The position numbers and the translations under genes are program-made. The notes under the pieces were generated by a model that had not been told where the DNA came from, made no database searches, and saw only the letters and a list, made by a program, of their open reading frames with translations. From assembly GCA_964528305.1 (NCBI GenBank), contig CAZGSD010000001.1, positions 62,001 through 126,000 of the forward strand: a stretch of 64,000 nucleotides of DNA. Reading direction: 5' to 3'. Positions 37,235-46,178 of the stretch are shown one piece after another. Numbering within the stretch: position 1 is the stretch's first letter; every line of letters starts with the position of its first letter. The DNA comes from CAZGSD01 sp964528305 (lineage in GTDB: Bacteria > Patescibacteriota > Gracilibacteria > UBA1369).

Positions 37235-37244
37235 GTGCTAAAAT
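37235..37244 (+). promoter_or_regulatory. Extended -10 promoter of the secreted-protein operon
   Basis: GTGCTAAAAT with the -10 TAAAAT at 37239-37244, 11 bases before the ATG at 37255. The transcription start would fall about 4 bases before the start codon, so the mRNA should be nearly leaderless. Confidence 0.6.
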
Positions 37245-37254
37245 ATAAGGAAAT

Positions 37255-37935
37255 ATGCGAAAAATAAAACAGACAAAAAGGGGTTGGGGGCGAGTGGCGG
37301 TGATTGCTGTCAATTTGCTGATTATTATGTGGATGGGGATGGCTATTACCTGGGGGCAAGCCGCCCCGCCGGCGGCGAAAACTGGACAAAGTAGTGCGGC
37401 CGATACCGCAACCAACGAATTGCGTCCCGATCTAACTGGCGCCAGCAAACCGGTGGTGGATCTGGTTTCAGCCAATAATTGCCAGCTGGAATTGAAAAAA
37501 TTTGCTGAGCCGGAATGGGAAAAATATAAATCTTTTATGGAGGCCAATTTTCGTAACAAAAGTAACACCAAATCCCTGATGGGTCTGGGCATAGCCAGAT
37601 ATGACAGGTTCAAAGAAGATATAGGTAATAAATTGCAGATGTTGACGGGCGCGCAGCTGAGTTACGCGGCAGAGTTTGGTGGGGGTAATGCTGCGCAAAT
37701 TACTGGACTGGCCGATTGTGAAAGTTTAGCGCGCAAGTACATACAGGATGCTTCACAAATGTTGCGCATACGGGCCATCACCACTTCGGGCACTAAAAAG
37801 GCTTCTCTGTTTGTGGAAAAATATAAACAACTGAATAGTAAATTGCGGGCGCTGGATCTGGATATTATGAAAATGGTAGTGGGACTGTCGACTTTCGAAC
37901 AAAAGTTACCTTGTTATTTAAAGAGCTGTAATTAA
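37255..37935 (+). CDS. Secreted protein of unknown function (operon gene 1)
   Basis: 226 residues, family not recognised. A very basic N-terminus (RKIKQTKRGWGR) precedes a hydrophobic segment (about 13-33), either a signal peptide or a membrane anchor. The mature part is mostly helical with cysteines in NNCQ, ADCES, LPCYLK and the near-terminal KSCN, enough for two disulfides. It starts about 4 bases after a predicted transcription start. The next gene begins immediately after the TAA, so the four genes 37255-41977 form one unit. The position right after the giant surface gene suggests a shared envelope role (inference). Confidence 0.6.
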   Translation: MRKIKQTKRGWGRVAVIAVNLLIIMWMGMAITWGQAAPPAAKTGQSSAADTATNELRPDLTGASKPVVDLVSANNCQLELKKFAEPEWEKYKSFMEANFRNKSNTKSLMGLGIARYDRFKEDIGNKLQMLTGAQLSYAAEFGGGNAAQITGLADCESLARKYIQDASQMLRIRAITTSGTKKASLFVEKYKQLNSKLRALDLDIMKMVVGLSTFEQKLPCYLKSCN

Positions 37936-38940
37936 ATGTTGAAAAAAATACTATATACAGCGGGAGTGGGACTTGGCAGCGTAATGCTGCTGACTTTGAT
38001 TAATGCGGCGGTGGGCCGTGCAGAGACGCCGGCTGGTCCGCCACAAGACGCGGCAAGTTTTGTACGTAATTTTTGCTTCGATGGCAAGGTTGATCAGATG
38101 GACACCGACGATTTGGTCAATGTTTATACTGAAAAAACCAATTCGCATTTCAATGTGGCCATCAAGCAAATAATGACCAAACCACATGACGCTGTACCGA
38201 CACCCAGCCTGGAAGATTATGCTAAAAATGGCGGGAATCTCTGTACAGATGCGGCCGGGCGGGAAGTGAATGATATGACTTGCCAGTCGCTGGCGGTTTG
38301 TAATCCCAAAAGTGGTACGGATCCAGGCAATCACCCTTATTGCGTGGGTGCGACTTTGCTGGGGGTGCCGCCGGTGAAATTCGCCAATTATAATTATCAG
38401 CGATTGAAAGAGATTGAGCAGCTGCGCTATGGATATTTTTGTTATAAGGCGGCGCTGGATTTAAAAAGAGAGGCAATTTTTGATGCCAGCCCACAAAGCA
38501 TTTTGGCCAAGTGTGATAATGGCAGTGAATTCCGTAATGAAGATATTTGCTGGCTGAAAGATGATTGGGAAAAAGAAACAGATCCGGTAAAAAAGGCTGA
38601 ACTGGAAGTGGCTCTAGCTAAGGAAGTTGGACTGCTGGGCTGGGGTAGTACGGGTAAAGCCGCTGCCAGTAGTTTGCTCACGGCTGGACTAGCTGATTTC
38701 AATAATTCCGCTGCTAAAAGAATTAAATTCATAGATGAAGAAATAGTTCGGGCAAAAAATGCTCTGGATCAAACTTTGGACGCTTATTCTCAGCTAAAAA
38801 CCGCCTGGCAAATGCATGTGCGTTATATGGACGTATTTTCTGATCTGGTGAAATATCGGGATCATCTGGTGGCGATACGTAAACAGACTGATGCTTTTCC
38901 TTTCCGTTTTATCAACGCTTCCACCACTAAATGTTTGTGA
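37936..38940 (+). CDS. Secreted cysteine-rich protein of unknown function (operon gene 2)
   Basis: 334 residues, family not recognised. A typical signal peptide (LKKILYTAGVGLGSVMLLTLINAAVGRA) is followed by a mature protein with about ten cysteines (NFCFDG, NLCTDA, MTCQSLAVC, HPYCVG, YFCYK, AKCDN, DICWL, TKCL). The C-terminal third is a long helix-rich segment (IKFIDEEIVRAKNALDQTLDAYSQLKTAW) that could form a coiled coil. It starts directly after the preceding stop, and its own TGA overlaps the next ATG. Disulfide formation by the DsbA-like protein near the window start is a plausible need. Confidence 0.6.
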   Translation: MLKKILYTAGVGLGSVMLLTLINAAVGRAETPAGPPQDAASFVRNFCFDGKVDQMDTDDLVNVYTEKTNSHFNVAIKQIMTKPHDAVPTPSLEDYAKNGGNLCTDAAGREVNDMTCQSLAVCNPKSGTDPGNHPYCVGATLLGVPPVKFANYNYQRLKEIEQLRYGYFCYKAALDLKREAIFDASPQSILAKCDNGSEFRNEDICWLKDDWEKETDPVKKAELEVALAKEVGLLGWGSTGKAAASSLLTAGLADFNNSAAKRIKFIDEEIVRAKNALDQTLDAYSQLKTAWQMHVRYMDVFSDLVKYRDHLVAIRKQTDAFPFRFINASTTKCL

Positions 38941-40784
38941 TGAAAAAACTCATGCTGACAATTGGGGGATTGATACTGCTGGGGCTGCCGCTCTATGGAC
39001 TGACTGTTTTGGCGGCTGAGTCCAATCAGGCCAAGCGTGAGCAAAAATGTAATGTAGCCAGTGATCCTAGTTGCCGCCTGACTTCTCGGCTGGAGTATGC
39101 CCTGCGTGATGCGCATAATGAAGGTTTGAATTTTGGCGATAGTTTTGGTGAAACCGATCCGGAAAAAGTCGGGAAAAATCTCTATTTAAGTATTTATAAA
39201 AAAGCCCAGTCTGACACTTTTTCTGCTGCCATCAAAGCCACGGCCGAGCAGTATGGTATGCCGCCGGAACGCATGTCGCTAATACTGGGGGGAGATATCA
39301 GGGTGATAGTGGAAAGGGCACCACTGATGCGTTTGGACCAGGCAATTAATGTCTACAATTCCATCATTCGCTCATTTAATGATAAAAAAGATAGCCTCGA
39401 TTTGGAGGCCTCCATACTGACAAGAGTGGAACCAAATGAAATGTTTGCCGATGGAGATTTGGGGAATTCTGGTTTCGATCTGGTTAATGATTTAAATAAT
39501 CTGGAAATAATACTGTTCAAACGTAATGATTTGGTGACTTTTGGGGGGAATTTGGGCGGTGGTAGTGGTGGGAAAACACCTGGATCTACTGCCAATGGAC
39601 TGAATGCTGCGGGGAAGCCGTTAGTGGGGGCGGGGCAGATTGGGGTGGATGCGGATGGTGGAGTAGCGGGGGGTGCGGCCGGGGCAAATGGGGCGGCTAC
39701 TGGAGGACAGGCTGGGCCGGCCGCCAGTTCAAGCAATCCGTTTGAGGCCCTGCAAGAAGACAAGAGTCCCCTGCTTTCCGGTGGAGTAAATCCCAGCCAA
39801 TGTTTTGCCACAGCCGATGTGGACAAAGCTTTGGAGGATTTTTCTCAAAATATTCAAAACAACAATCAATTAAAATCCAATGTAAACACAGCTGGCGACA
39901 CCGCTCTCAAAGACAATGCTTTGACAGGGGGCGGGGGCCAGGGCGCCCCCAATAATGCCGGCGGTTTGGACGTCCCAGTCCCAGCCAGTACAGCCCCACG
40001 CTCCCCACAACCTCCCCTGGCCCCCGCCCCCGCCGCCGACTATTCCGCTCCAGAAATCTGCGACAACATTATCTGCGTAACACTAGAATTTATTTCCAAA
40101 CCAGTCACACCTTCTTTTAACAGCAGCGATAACTGTATTCACTGCCATGTACAATTTATCAATCAGGCTTTGCAAAAAACCATTAGCCATAGCCTGATCC
40201 CCGCCAAAGCCAGCGGCAATCTGGGTGAAAGCGGGCTCTGCAAACAGGCCGCTGCCACTGCGCTGGGTTCGATAGGTATGAATGTCAGCATTAATCTGGT
40301 TCCGCCTATTACTCCAGCCAAAAATGATTTGGTTACACTGGGCAATATCACTGATGAATGGGATAAATACGCCGCCCAAAATGGCGCCTGGAATTATAAT
40401 GAACAGAAACGTCGACAGCTGGAAGCCAGTAAATCCAAAAAACCGGCTGAGCTCACCCCTATCATGGGTGATATGGAAAGAGTGCTTTTGGTAGAACTAG
40501 CCAATAGCAGGGATGATGTCACCCAGGCTGAGATACTTGGTAAATCCGCTGACAGCTATGCCACTCAGAAATTGCAGGAGGCCCAGGAAATGCTGGTGGC
40601 CGAAATAGCCCGTGATGCCTATACCGAGGTAGATACCCTAAAAGTACTGAAAGATGAAATGCTGCAAATGAATAAATTCTTTGATGGTTTCCAAAAACAA
40701 TTACGCACTCTGCTGGAAAAAGTCCCCGGACTGAGTTCCACCCAGGCCTGCGTAAAATTAAAAGAAAAGAAAGCCTGTACATGA
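38940..40784 (+). CDS. Secreted protein with Gly/Ala-rich linker, unknown function (operon gene 3)
   Basis: 614 residues from the ATG at 38940, which shares a base with the previous TGA stop; an in-frame ATG at 38931 would add three residues and overlap more. A signal peptide (KKLMLTIGGLILLGLPLYGLTVLAA) is followed by a helical domain (about 27-195), a Gly/Ala/Pro-rich linker (about 200-265), a second flexible Pro-rich segment near 345-365, and a helical C-terminal half. Cysteines include CDNIIC and CIHCH. No family is recognised. The low-complexity linkers suggest that it reaches across the cell wall. Confidence 0.6.
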   Translation: MKKLMLTIGGLILLGLPLYGLTVLAAESNQAKREQKCNVASDPSCRLTSRLEYALRDAHNEGLNFGDSFGETDPEKVGKNLYLSIYKKAQSDTFSAAIKATAEQYGMPPERMSLILGGDIRVIVERAPLMRLDQAINVYNSIIRSFNDKKDSLDLEASILTRVEPNEMFADGDLGNSGFDLVNDLNNLEIILFKRNDLVTFGGNLGGGSGGKTPGSTANGLNAAGKPLVGAGQIGVDADGGVAGGAAGANGAATGGQAGPAASSSNPFEALQEDKSPLLSGGVNPSQCFATADVDKALEDFSQNIQNNNQLKSNVNTAGDTALKDNALTGGGGQGAPNNAGGLDVPVPASTAPRSPQPPLAPAPAADYSAPEICDNIICVTLEFISKPVTPSFNSSDNCIHCHVQFINQALQKTISHSLIPAKASGNLGESGLCKQAAATALGSIGMNVSINLVPPITPAKNDLVTLGNITDEWDKYAAQNGAWNYNEQKRRQLEASKSKKPAELTPIMGDMERVLLVELANSRDDVTQAEILGKSADSYATQKLQEAQEMLVAEIARDAYTEVDTLKVLKDEMLQMNKFFDGFQKQLRTLLEKVPGLSSTQACVKLKEKKACT

Positions 40785-41977
40785 CACACAAAACACCACA
40801 TCTCAAGATTTGGGAAAAAATCAGCCTGCTGCTGGGCGTGTTAGCTGTGCTACTGATAGGCTGGGATCTCGGTGGCTATAGTGGCCGTAGTGGTTGGCCA
40901 GTAGTATCTGCTCAGGGACTTAATAACAATGCCAGTTCCGGGGCTCAACTTTTTTGTAAACGCGACTTTAGTAATTTCATAGTCAATGGCATTGATTTTG
41001 ATGGTGAGGGGTTTACCGATTATTGGCGCGATATATTGGTGATTTATAATAATAATTACTGTCAATTCGCCGATATAGACAGTTTGCTGAATCGCATCGA
41101 TAAAGCCCGCAAACAGTTGCGACAGGCTTTTTATGTCTGTGATAACAATACCGCCCAGCGGGTAGCGGCACAGTATTATCAGATGTCGGCGGAGCTCTAT
41201 TATCTGCGGCATTTTGTCGATACTGCGGCCAGCGTGAAACCGGAATACAGTGATGCGGAAAAAGCCCAAAAAGTGCAATTGCGGGCGGATGTCAGGGCGA
41301 AATTCATGGAGAAATTTGTCAATCAACTGAAATATTTTTCGGCTGAAGATGGAGAGAGAGTTTTCCAAAACATCCGAGCCAAATATGAAAGCAAAATGGA
41401 AAGCTATATGAATTGCCGCGATCCTAATTTCGAGCAACTGTGGGATAGAATTCAAAATCTGAAAGGCACGCTCAATTCGGTAGAGCAGCTGGGTAAAAAT
41501 TTTGTGGATAGAACTAAGAGAAAATTTAGTCAAATGGCCAAAAGAATTTCTGAAAATCCTGGACTACTAACTGTGTTTTCTTCTACCGGCCTGGGTGATT
41601 TTGCCGGACGCGTAGCCAGTTTCCGCATTAATAATGAGCCATTGCAGGAATCCACTATCTGGGAACAGATCAGCAATACCGCCAAAGAAAACGCGCCTTT
41701 TACCTATGGCGATAAAAAAGCTCTCCCCCCGGCTATTACTTTTGATTTTATCGGTGATGAACTGCGTACCATAGCCAAGCGTGAAGAAGCCCGCGATCTG
41801 GACATACGCTATCTGACTGAATATGACTTGAAATACCGGCAGGTGGGTGGTGTGGGGCTGGACACTTTGAAAGAAAATCTGGATGAATTGCGCCGCCTGA
41901 TACGTTCTACTTTTGATCCGATGAATAAGGTGAAGGTTTGTACGGCTAATATTGTTGGGAAGCAGTGTGGGGGTTAG
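40781..41977 (+). CDS. Membrane-anchored helical protein of unknown function (operon gene 4)
   Basis: 398 residues, family not recognised. The ATG overlaps the previous stop by 4 bases (ATGA), a sign of translational coupling. The N-terminal membrane segment is at about 15-31. The mature part is nearly all helical, with paired cysteines near 49 and 70 and others at LFYVCDN and YMNCRD, and two cysteines at the very end (KVCTANIVGKQC). The arrangement resembles the other three products of this operon (signal, long helices, few disulfides), so they may form one complex. A hairpin terminator lies just beyond. Confidence 0.6.
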   Translation: MTHKTPHLKIWEKISLLLGVLAVLLIGWDLGGYSGRSGWPVVSAQGLNNNASSGAQLFCKRDFSNFIVNGIDFDGEGFTDYWRDILVIYNNNYCQFADIDSLLNRIDKARKQLRQAFYVCDNNTAQRVAAQYYQMSAELYYLRHFVDTAASVKPEYSDAEKAQKVQLRADVRAKFMEKFVNQLKYFSAEDGERVFQNIRAKYESKMESYMNCRDPNFEQLWDRIQNLKGTLNSVEQLGKNFVDRTKRKFSQMAKRISENPGLLTVFSSTGLGDFAGRVASFRINNEPLQESTIWEQISNTAKENAPFTYGDKKALPPAITFDFIGDELRTIAKREEARDLDIRYLTEYDLKYRQVGGVGLDTLKENLDELRRLIRSTFDPMNKVKVCTANIVGKQCGG

Positions 41978-41995
41978 TTATAACAACACGCCAAA

Positions 41996-42019
41996 ACCCC
42001 CGTTTGGGTGGGCGGGGGT
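41996..42019 (-). terminator. Hairpin terminator between convergent units
   Basis: ACCCCCG (41996-42002) pairs perfectly with CGGGGGT (42013-42019). On the minus strand the stem is followed by TTTT, and on the plus strand only by mixed sequence, so it mainly serves the minus-strand zinc-ribbon gene. Confidence 0.6.
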
Positions 42020-42072
42020 AGAGGTTATTCTAGGGCGATTTTGAGTGTGACCGATGGAGGAGATTTGCTTTC

Positions 42073-42252
42073 TTAGCGAGTGACTAGAGTAAAGATAGAT
42101 CCTTTGATGCGGTCTTTCCAGGCTAGGTATTCTGGTTTTTTGCTTTTACCGGAGAGATGCTCCCGTGCCTCGCTATTACTGATGCGGCAATGAGGACAGT
42201 TGTCTTTGCGTGATGAGATGGAGACTCCACAGTTGAGGCAATTGAAGATCAT
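42073..42252 (-). CDS. 59-residue zinc-ribbon protein
   Basis: A short open frame MIFNCLNCGVSISSRKDNCPHCRISNSE... ending TLVTR. Two CxxC knuckles (CLNC at 5-8 and CPHC at 19-22) make a rubredoxin-type zinc ribbon, and the rest is a basic helix. It starts 13 bases after the stop of the HTH gene on the same strand, so the two form an operon. The function is unknown; a nucleic-acid-binding or partner role for the HTH protein is possible. It is shorter than common gene-calling cut-offs and easily missed. Confidence 0.65.
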   Translation of the reverse strand: MIFNCLNCGVSISSRKDNCPHCRISNSEAREHLSGKSKKPEYLAWKDRIKGSIFTLVTR

Positions 42253-42265
42253 TTGGTCTTAGTTT

Positions 42266-42643
42266 TTATTGTAGTATGTAGTAATGGTCGTCGCCGCCAT
42301 GTCCTGGGGAGCTTTTGCCATCTTCAATCACTTCTATGTCGCTAACTGTGACTGTGGGTGGCTCTGGCTCCGTGATGGGCATTTCTGGCTCAACCGTTTT
42401 AATTAAAGAACTTTTGTTTTTATTTTTGCTTTTTTTGACTAAATTTGGTGACTCCTCCTGAGTAGTAGCTGATTTTCCTGAAGTTTGATCAAGGAAACTT
42501 TCCAGATCGCTTTCTCGGATACGATAGACGCGTCCAAGCTTACTGGCTTTAAGTCTTCCCTGTTTGATGAATTTCAAGACAGTAAATGGATGTACTTGTA
42601 AAATTTGGGAAACTTGATCGGGAGTAAGTATTTTTTCCTGCAT
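42266..42643 (-). CDS. Excisionase-family (MerR-like) helix-turn-helix protein
   Basis: 125 residues. Residues 1-52 match the HTH_17/excisionase domain (ILTPDQVSQILQVHPFTVLKFIKQGRLKASKLGRVYRIRESDLESFL). The remaining 70 residues are low-complexity, first Lys/Asn/Ser-rich and then Pro/Glu-rich, ending GGDDHYYILQ. No integrase is nearby, so it is more likely a stand-alone regulator than a phage excisionase. The promoter has good -35 and extended -10 boxes and a 9-bp inverted repeat at the start codon, which suggests autoregulation. It is first in an operon with the zinc-ribbon gene. Confidence 0.85.
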   Translation of the reverse strand: MQEKILTPDQVSQILQVHPFTVLKFIKQGRLKASKLGRVYRIRESDLESFLDQTSGKSATTQEESPNLVKKSKNKNKSSLIKTVEPEMPITEPEPPTVTVSDIEVIEDGKSSPGHGGDDHYYILQ

Positions 42644-42700
42644 TTAGTTAATGGCTTATCCAATTAACTAAATTTTAGCATTGTTTTTAACGTACTTCAA
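42644..42700 (-). promoter_or_regulatory. Promoter and inverted-repeat operator of the HTH gene
   Basis: On the minus strand TTGAAG (42695-42700), a 17-base spacer and TAAAAT (42672-42677) preceded by TGC form the best promoter in the window. Just downstream TTAGTTAAT (42663-42671 read on the minus strand) and ATTAACTAA (42644-42652) form a perfect 9-bp inverted repeat with a 10-base spacer, ending directly at the ATG. The predicted transcription start (about 42665) lies in the first arm, so the repeat is more likely a protein-binding site than an RNA hairpin. Confidence 0.7.
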
Positions 42701-43138
42701 TCGTTACAGCTGTATTTATTTATCTGAAATGTATTTATCATTTTTAAACCATGAGTTCAATAGATTTTTCTCATTTGATTAAACTTTATTAAACTTTGAA
42801 CAGCTTTTACACCACTTTTGAACATTTTCTTAACAACTTTAAACTATTTTAAAGCTTTTTATAGCGAATACACGTTATGGCAGCTGAAACACACCCACCA
42901 ATTCTACCATATTTTAACTTATTTTATTAAATTCTATTAAACTTTATTAAACATTCAACCACCCTATAGAAGGATAATCACAATCAATACGCCACTTTTA
43001 ATATATGGCAAATTGATTGTTTGAGAAAAACATCCATAGGATGGTAAACCGAATTTTTCCTCGCCTTAACTTAGCACAAAATACACCGCGTCAACCTTGG
43101 GGTATAGAGGCCCTTCGGAGGAGAGATGTATGTATTCC
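42701..43138. other. AT-rich gene-free stretch with TTAAAC repeats
   Basis: There is no credible gene. The 17-mer ATTAAACTTTATTAAAC occurs exactly twice (42778-42794 and 42936-42952), and six or so single TTAAAC motifs lie around the copies. The composition is much more AT-rich than the flanking genes. Possible roles are a regulator-binding array, a nucleoid-protein site or an unwinding region; only one weak DnaA-box-like sequence was seen nearby, so an origin is not supported. Confidence 0.5.
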
Positions 43139-46036
43139 TTACAACATCTTTCTTAACCAAGTGGCAGTATGGGAGTTTTTAGCTTTGGAGACCTGTTCGG
43201 GAGTACCGGTAGCGATAATTTGACCGCCCCCCTCCCCTCCGTCAGGACCGAGGTCGATGATATGATCGGCGGATTTGATGACATCCAGATTATGCTCGAT
43301 GGTCAAGACGGTATTGCCTTTTTCAACCAATTTCTGCAGTACATCCAGCAGCTTTTTGACATCGTCGAAATGTAGGCCAGTGGTAGGTTCGTCCAAAACA
43401 TAGAGAGTTTGCCCGGTGGACTTACGGGACAGCTCCGTGGCCAGCTTGATGCGCTGAGCCTCGCCTCCGGACAAGGTATTGGCCTGCTGGCCCAATTTGA
43501 TATAGCCCAGCCCCACCTGATGCAAAGTTTCCAATTTGATTTTGATATTGGGAATAGCATCAAAAAATTCCAGGGCTTCGTCCACCGGCATATTGAGGAC
43601 ATCCGCTATATTGCGGCCACGATAGGTAACCTCCAGAGTTTCTGGGTTGTAGCGGCGCCCCTGACAGTGCTCGCATTCCACATAAATATCAGGCAGGAAA
43701 TGCATTTCGATTTTTTTGACTCCATCGCCTTGGCAGGCTTCACAGCGGCCGCCTTTGACATTGAAGCTGAAACGGCCGGATTTATAACCGCGCATTTTGG
43801 CTTCCGGACTGCCAGCGAAAAGGTCTCGTATATCAGTAAAAACTCCGGTGTAGGTGGCGGGATTGGAGCGCGGGGTTCGGCCAATCGGCGATTGATCGAT
43901 ATTGATTATTTTATCCAAATGCTCCAGCCCCTCGATAGCTTGATGCGCGCCGGAATTGACTTTGCTGCCGTAAACCGCTTTGGAGACTTCTTTGACTAGA
44001 ATATCATTGATTAAAGTGGACTTGCCGGAGCCGGATACGCCGGTCACGGTGATAAATACGCCCAGTGGGAATTCAGCGGTGACATTTTTGAGATTATGTT
44101 CGGTAGCGCCAATCACTTTGAGACTTTTTCCTATGCCTGGACGGCGTTTTTTGGGTACAGGGATTTCTGCTTTACCAGATAAGTAGCGGCCAGTTACAGA
44201 GGCCGGATTGTCCATCACCTCCTGTGGCGTGCCAGCTGCCATGATACGGCCACCATTACGCCCTGCCCCGGGACCGATATCCAGGATATAATCCGAGGCC
44301 AGCATGGTATCGATATCATGCTCCACCACGATCACAGTGTTGCCTAGATCACGCAGGGAGATCAGAGTGTTGATTAATTTAGCATTATCATTTTGATGTA
44401 ATCCTATAGAGGGTTCATCCAAAACATAAATCACACCAGACAATTTGGAGCCAATTTGGGTGGCCAAACGTATGCGTTGAGCCTCCCCACCGGACAGGGT
44501 GTTGGCGGAGCGCTCCAGAGTAAGGTAACTGAGGCCGACATCAGTCAAAAACCTGAGACGGTTTTGAATTTCTTTAACTATCAAGCGCGCTATTTCCTGC
44601 TGGGATTTGCTGAGCTGAAGATTTCCGAAAAATTCCACCGCGCGATTGACTGAGAGCCGGGTGACCTCAATAATGGACATTTTATTGATTTTGATAGCCA
44701 AAACCTCCGGTTTGAGACGATTGCCCTGGCAGCGTGGGCAAATCAGTATCTGCATGTATTTTTCGATTTTTTTGCGTATGTAATCGGAATCCGTCTCGTG
44801 ATAACGGCGCTCCAGGTTGGGGATAACGCCTTCGAAACGGGTTTGATATTCGCCATTGAAACCACTGCCGCCTTCATCGAATTTAGCGCCGGTCATTTTG
44901 ACTTTATAACGCTGATCGCCTGTGCCATAGAGCACTATGCGCAGATGTTCCGGTGAAAGTTTTTTGATGGGTACATTCATGGAAAAACCAACCTGCTTAG
45001 CGACCACTTCCATGATGCGATTGTACCAGGTGAGATGGCTAGTGGTGGCGGACCAGGGCATAATGGCGCCCTCCGCCAGAGTGAGGCTTTGATTGGGTAT
45101 AATCAGCTTGGGATCTATCTCCAGCTTGGTACCGAGGCCGTGGCAGTATTCGCAGGCCCCTTGGGGTGAGTTGAAAGAAAAGAGGCTGGGGGTGATTTCT
45201 GGGATATTGAGGCCGGAATCGGCTGAGGCATATTGTTCGGAAAAGTTTTGCTCCTCCTGGGTATCATGATCTACTACTATCATCTGGCCATTGCCCTGTT
45301 TGAGCGATAATTCCACGGAATCCGCCAGGCGGCTGCGATCCGGATTGGGTATTTCCACCTGATCGCCATTGGACATTTTTTCATATTTTTTCTGGAAATT
45401 TTTCACCACCAGACGATCCACAACTATTTCGATAGTGTGTTTTTTGTTTTCCGCCAGCTCTGGCACGTCGACTACGCTCATTACTTCGCCATCCACGCGT
45501 ACGCGTACAAAACCGTCTTTTTTGATTTTTTCCAGGGTTTTCAGATGCGTGCCTTTTTTTTGATTGATAACGGGTGCCAGCAGGAGGATTTTTTTACCTT
45601 CGGGAAAATTGGTAATGATTTCCACTATTTCCGAAGCGGTTTGGCGGGTGAGAGGTTGACCGGTAACGGGATCATAGGGGGTACCGACTTTAGCAAAAAG
45701 TAGGCGTAAATAATCGTAAATTTCGGTGACTGTACCGACGGTGGAGCGGGGGTTTCGGGGGGCGGTTTTCTGATCGATGGAAATCGAAGGGCTGAGGCCT
45801 TCGATGGCGTCGACATCGGGTTTTTCCATTAATTGCAGGAATTGGCGAGCGTAGGTGGAGAGGCTTTCTACATAGCGACGCTGGCCTTCGGCATAGATAG
45901 TATCGAAGGCTAAAGAGGACTTACCGGAGCCGGAAAGCCCGGTGATGACAGTGAGTTTATTTTTAGGAATTTCCACGTCAACATTTTGTAGATTGTGATG
46001 ACGCGCCCCTTTGACGATGATTTTGTCTTTGGACAT
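43139..46036 (-). CDS. uvrA: Excinuclease ABC subunit A
   Basis: 965 residues, normal for UvrA, the damage-sensing ATPase of nucleotide excision repair. Both ABC modules are complete: Walker A GLSGSGKSS near the N-terminus and GVSGSGKST in the second half, signatures LSGGEAQRIRLA and LSGGEAQRIKLA, and Walker B VLDEPSIGLH and VLDEPTTGLH. Zinc modules are visible as CEYCHGLG / CPRCQGNR and CEACQGDG / CEHCQGRR. No uvrB or uvrC is in the window. A 142-base spacer separates it from the glycosyltransferase gene upstream. Confidence 0.98.
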   Translation of the reverse strand: MSKDKIIVKGARHHNLQNVDVEIPKNKLTVITGLSGSGKSSLAFDTIYAEGQRRYVESLSTYARQFLQLMEKPDVDAIEGLSPSISIDQKTAPRNPRSTVGTVTEIYDYLRLLFAKVGTPYDPVTGQPLTRQTASEIVEIITNFPEGKKILLLAPVINQKKGTHLKTLEKIKKDGFVRVRVDGEVMSVVDVPELAENKKHTIEIVVDRLVVKNFQKKYEKMSNGDQVEIPNPDRSRLADSVELSLKQGNGQMIVVDHDTQEEQNFSEQYASADSGLNIPEITPSLFSFNSPQGACEYCHGLGTKLEIDPKLIIPNQSLTLAEGAIMPWSATTSHLTWYNRIMEVVAKQVGFSMNVPIKKLSPEHLRIVLYGTGDQRYKVKMTGAKFDEGGSGFNGEYQTRFEGVIPNLERRYHETDSDYIRKKIEKYMQILICPRCQGNRLKPEVLAIKINKMSIIEVTRLSVNRAVEFFGNLQLSKSQQEIARLIVKEIQNRLRFLTDVGLSYLTLERSANTLSGGEAQRIRLATQIGSKLSGVIYVLDEPSIGLHQNDNAKLINTLISLRDLGNTVIVVEHDIDTMLASDYILDIGPGAGRNGGRIMAAGTPQEVMDNPASVTGRYLSGKAEIPVPKKRRPGIGKSLKVIGATEHNLKNVTAEFPLGVFITVTGVSGSGKSTLINDILVKEVSKAVYGSKVNSGAHQAIEGLEHLDKIINIDQSPIGRTPRSNPATYTGVFTDIRDLFAGSPEAKMRGYKSGRFSFNVKGGRCEACQGDGVKKIEMHFLPDIYVECEHCQGRRYNPETLEVTYRGRNIADVLNMPVDEALEFFDAIPNIKIKLETLHQVGLGYIKLGQQANTLSGGEAQRIKLATELSRKSTGQTLYVLDEPTTGLHFDDVKKLLDVLQKLVEKGNTVLTIEHNLDVIKSADHIIDLGPDGGEGGGQIIATGTPEQVSKAKNSHTATWLRKML

Positions 46037-46178
46037 TGGATATTTCTGACAATTAAAAATAAATTCAATAATATCTGCGGGCGGGCGTAGCGAGCGTGGT
46101 GGGTGGTGCGGCAGCGGTGAGCGGAGGTGGCCACAGACATAATAGCGTCTGAGAGGATAGCACTGACGGAGGTGGAGA

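Noticed and set aside
39900..40240. CIHCH in operon gene 3 as a c-type haem site
   Set aside because: A single CxxCH with no neighbouring haem-ligand context, no cytochrome maturation genes, and other paired cysteines in the same protein; disulfides are more likely.
42266..42643. Phage excisionase
   Set aside because: The HTH matches the family, but there is no integrase or phage gene nearby; a host regulator is more likely.
42640..43138. Replication origin
   Set aside because: AT-rich and repeat-bearing, but only one weak DnaA-box-like TTATCCAAT and no dnaA or dnaN nearby.
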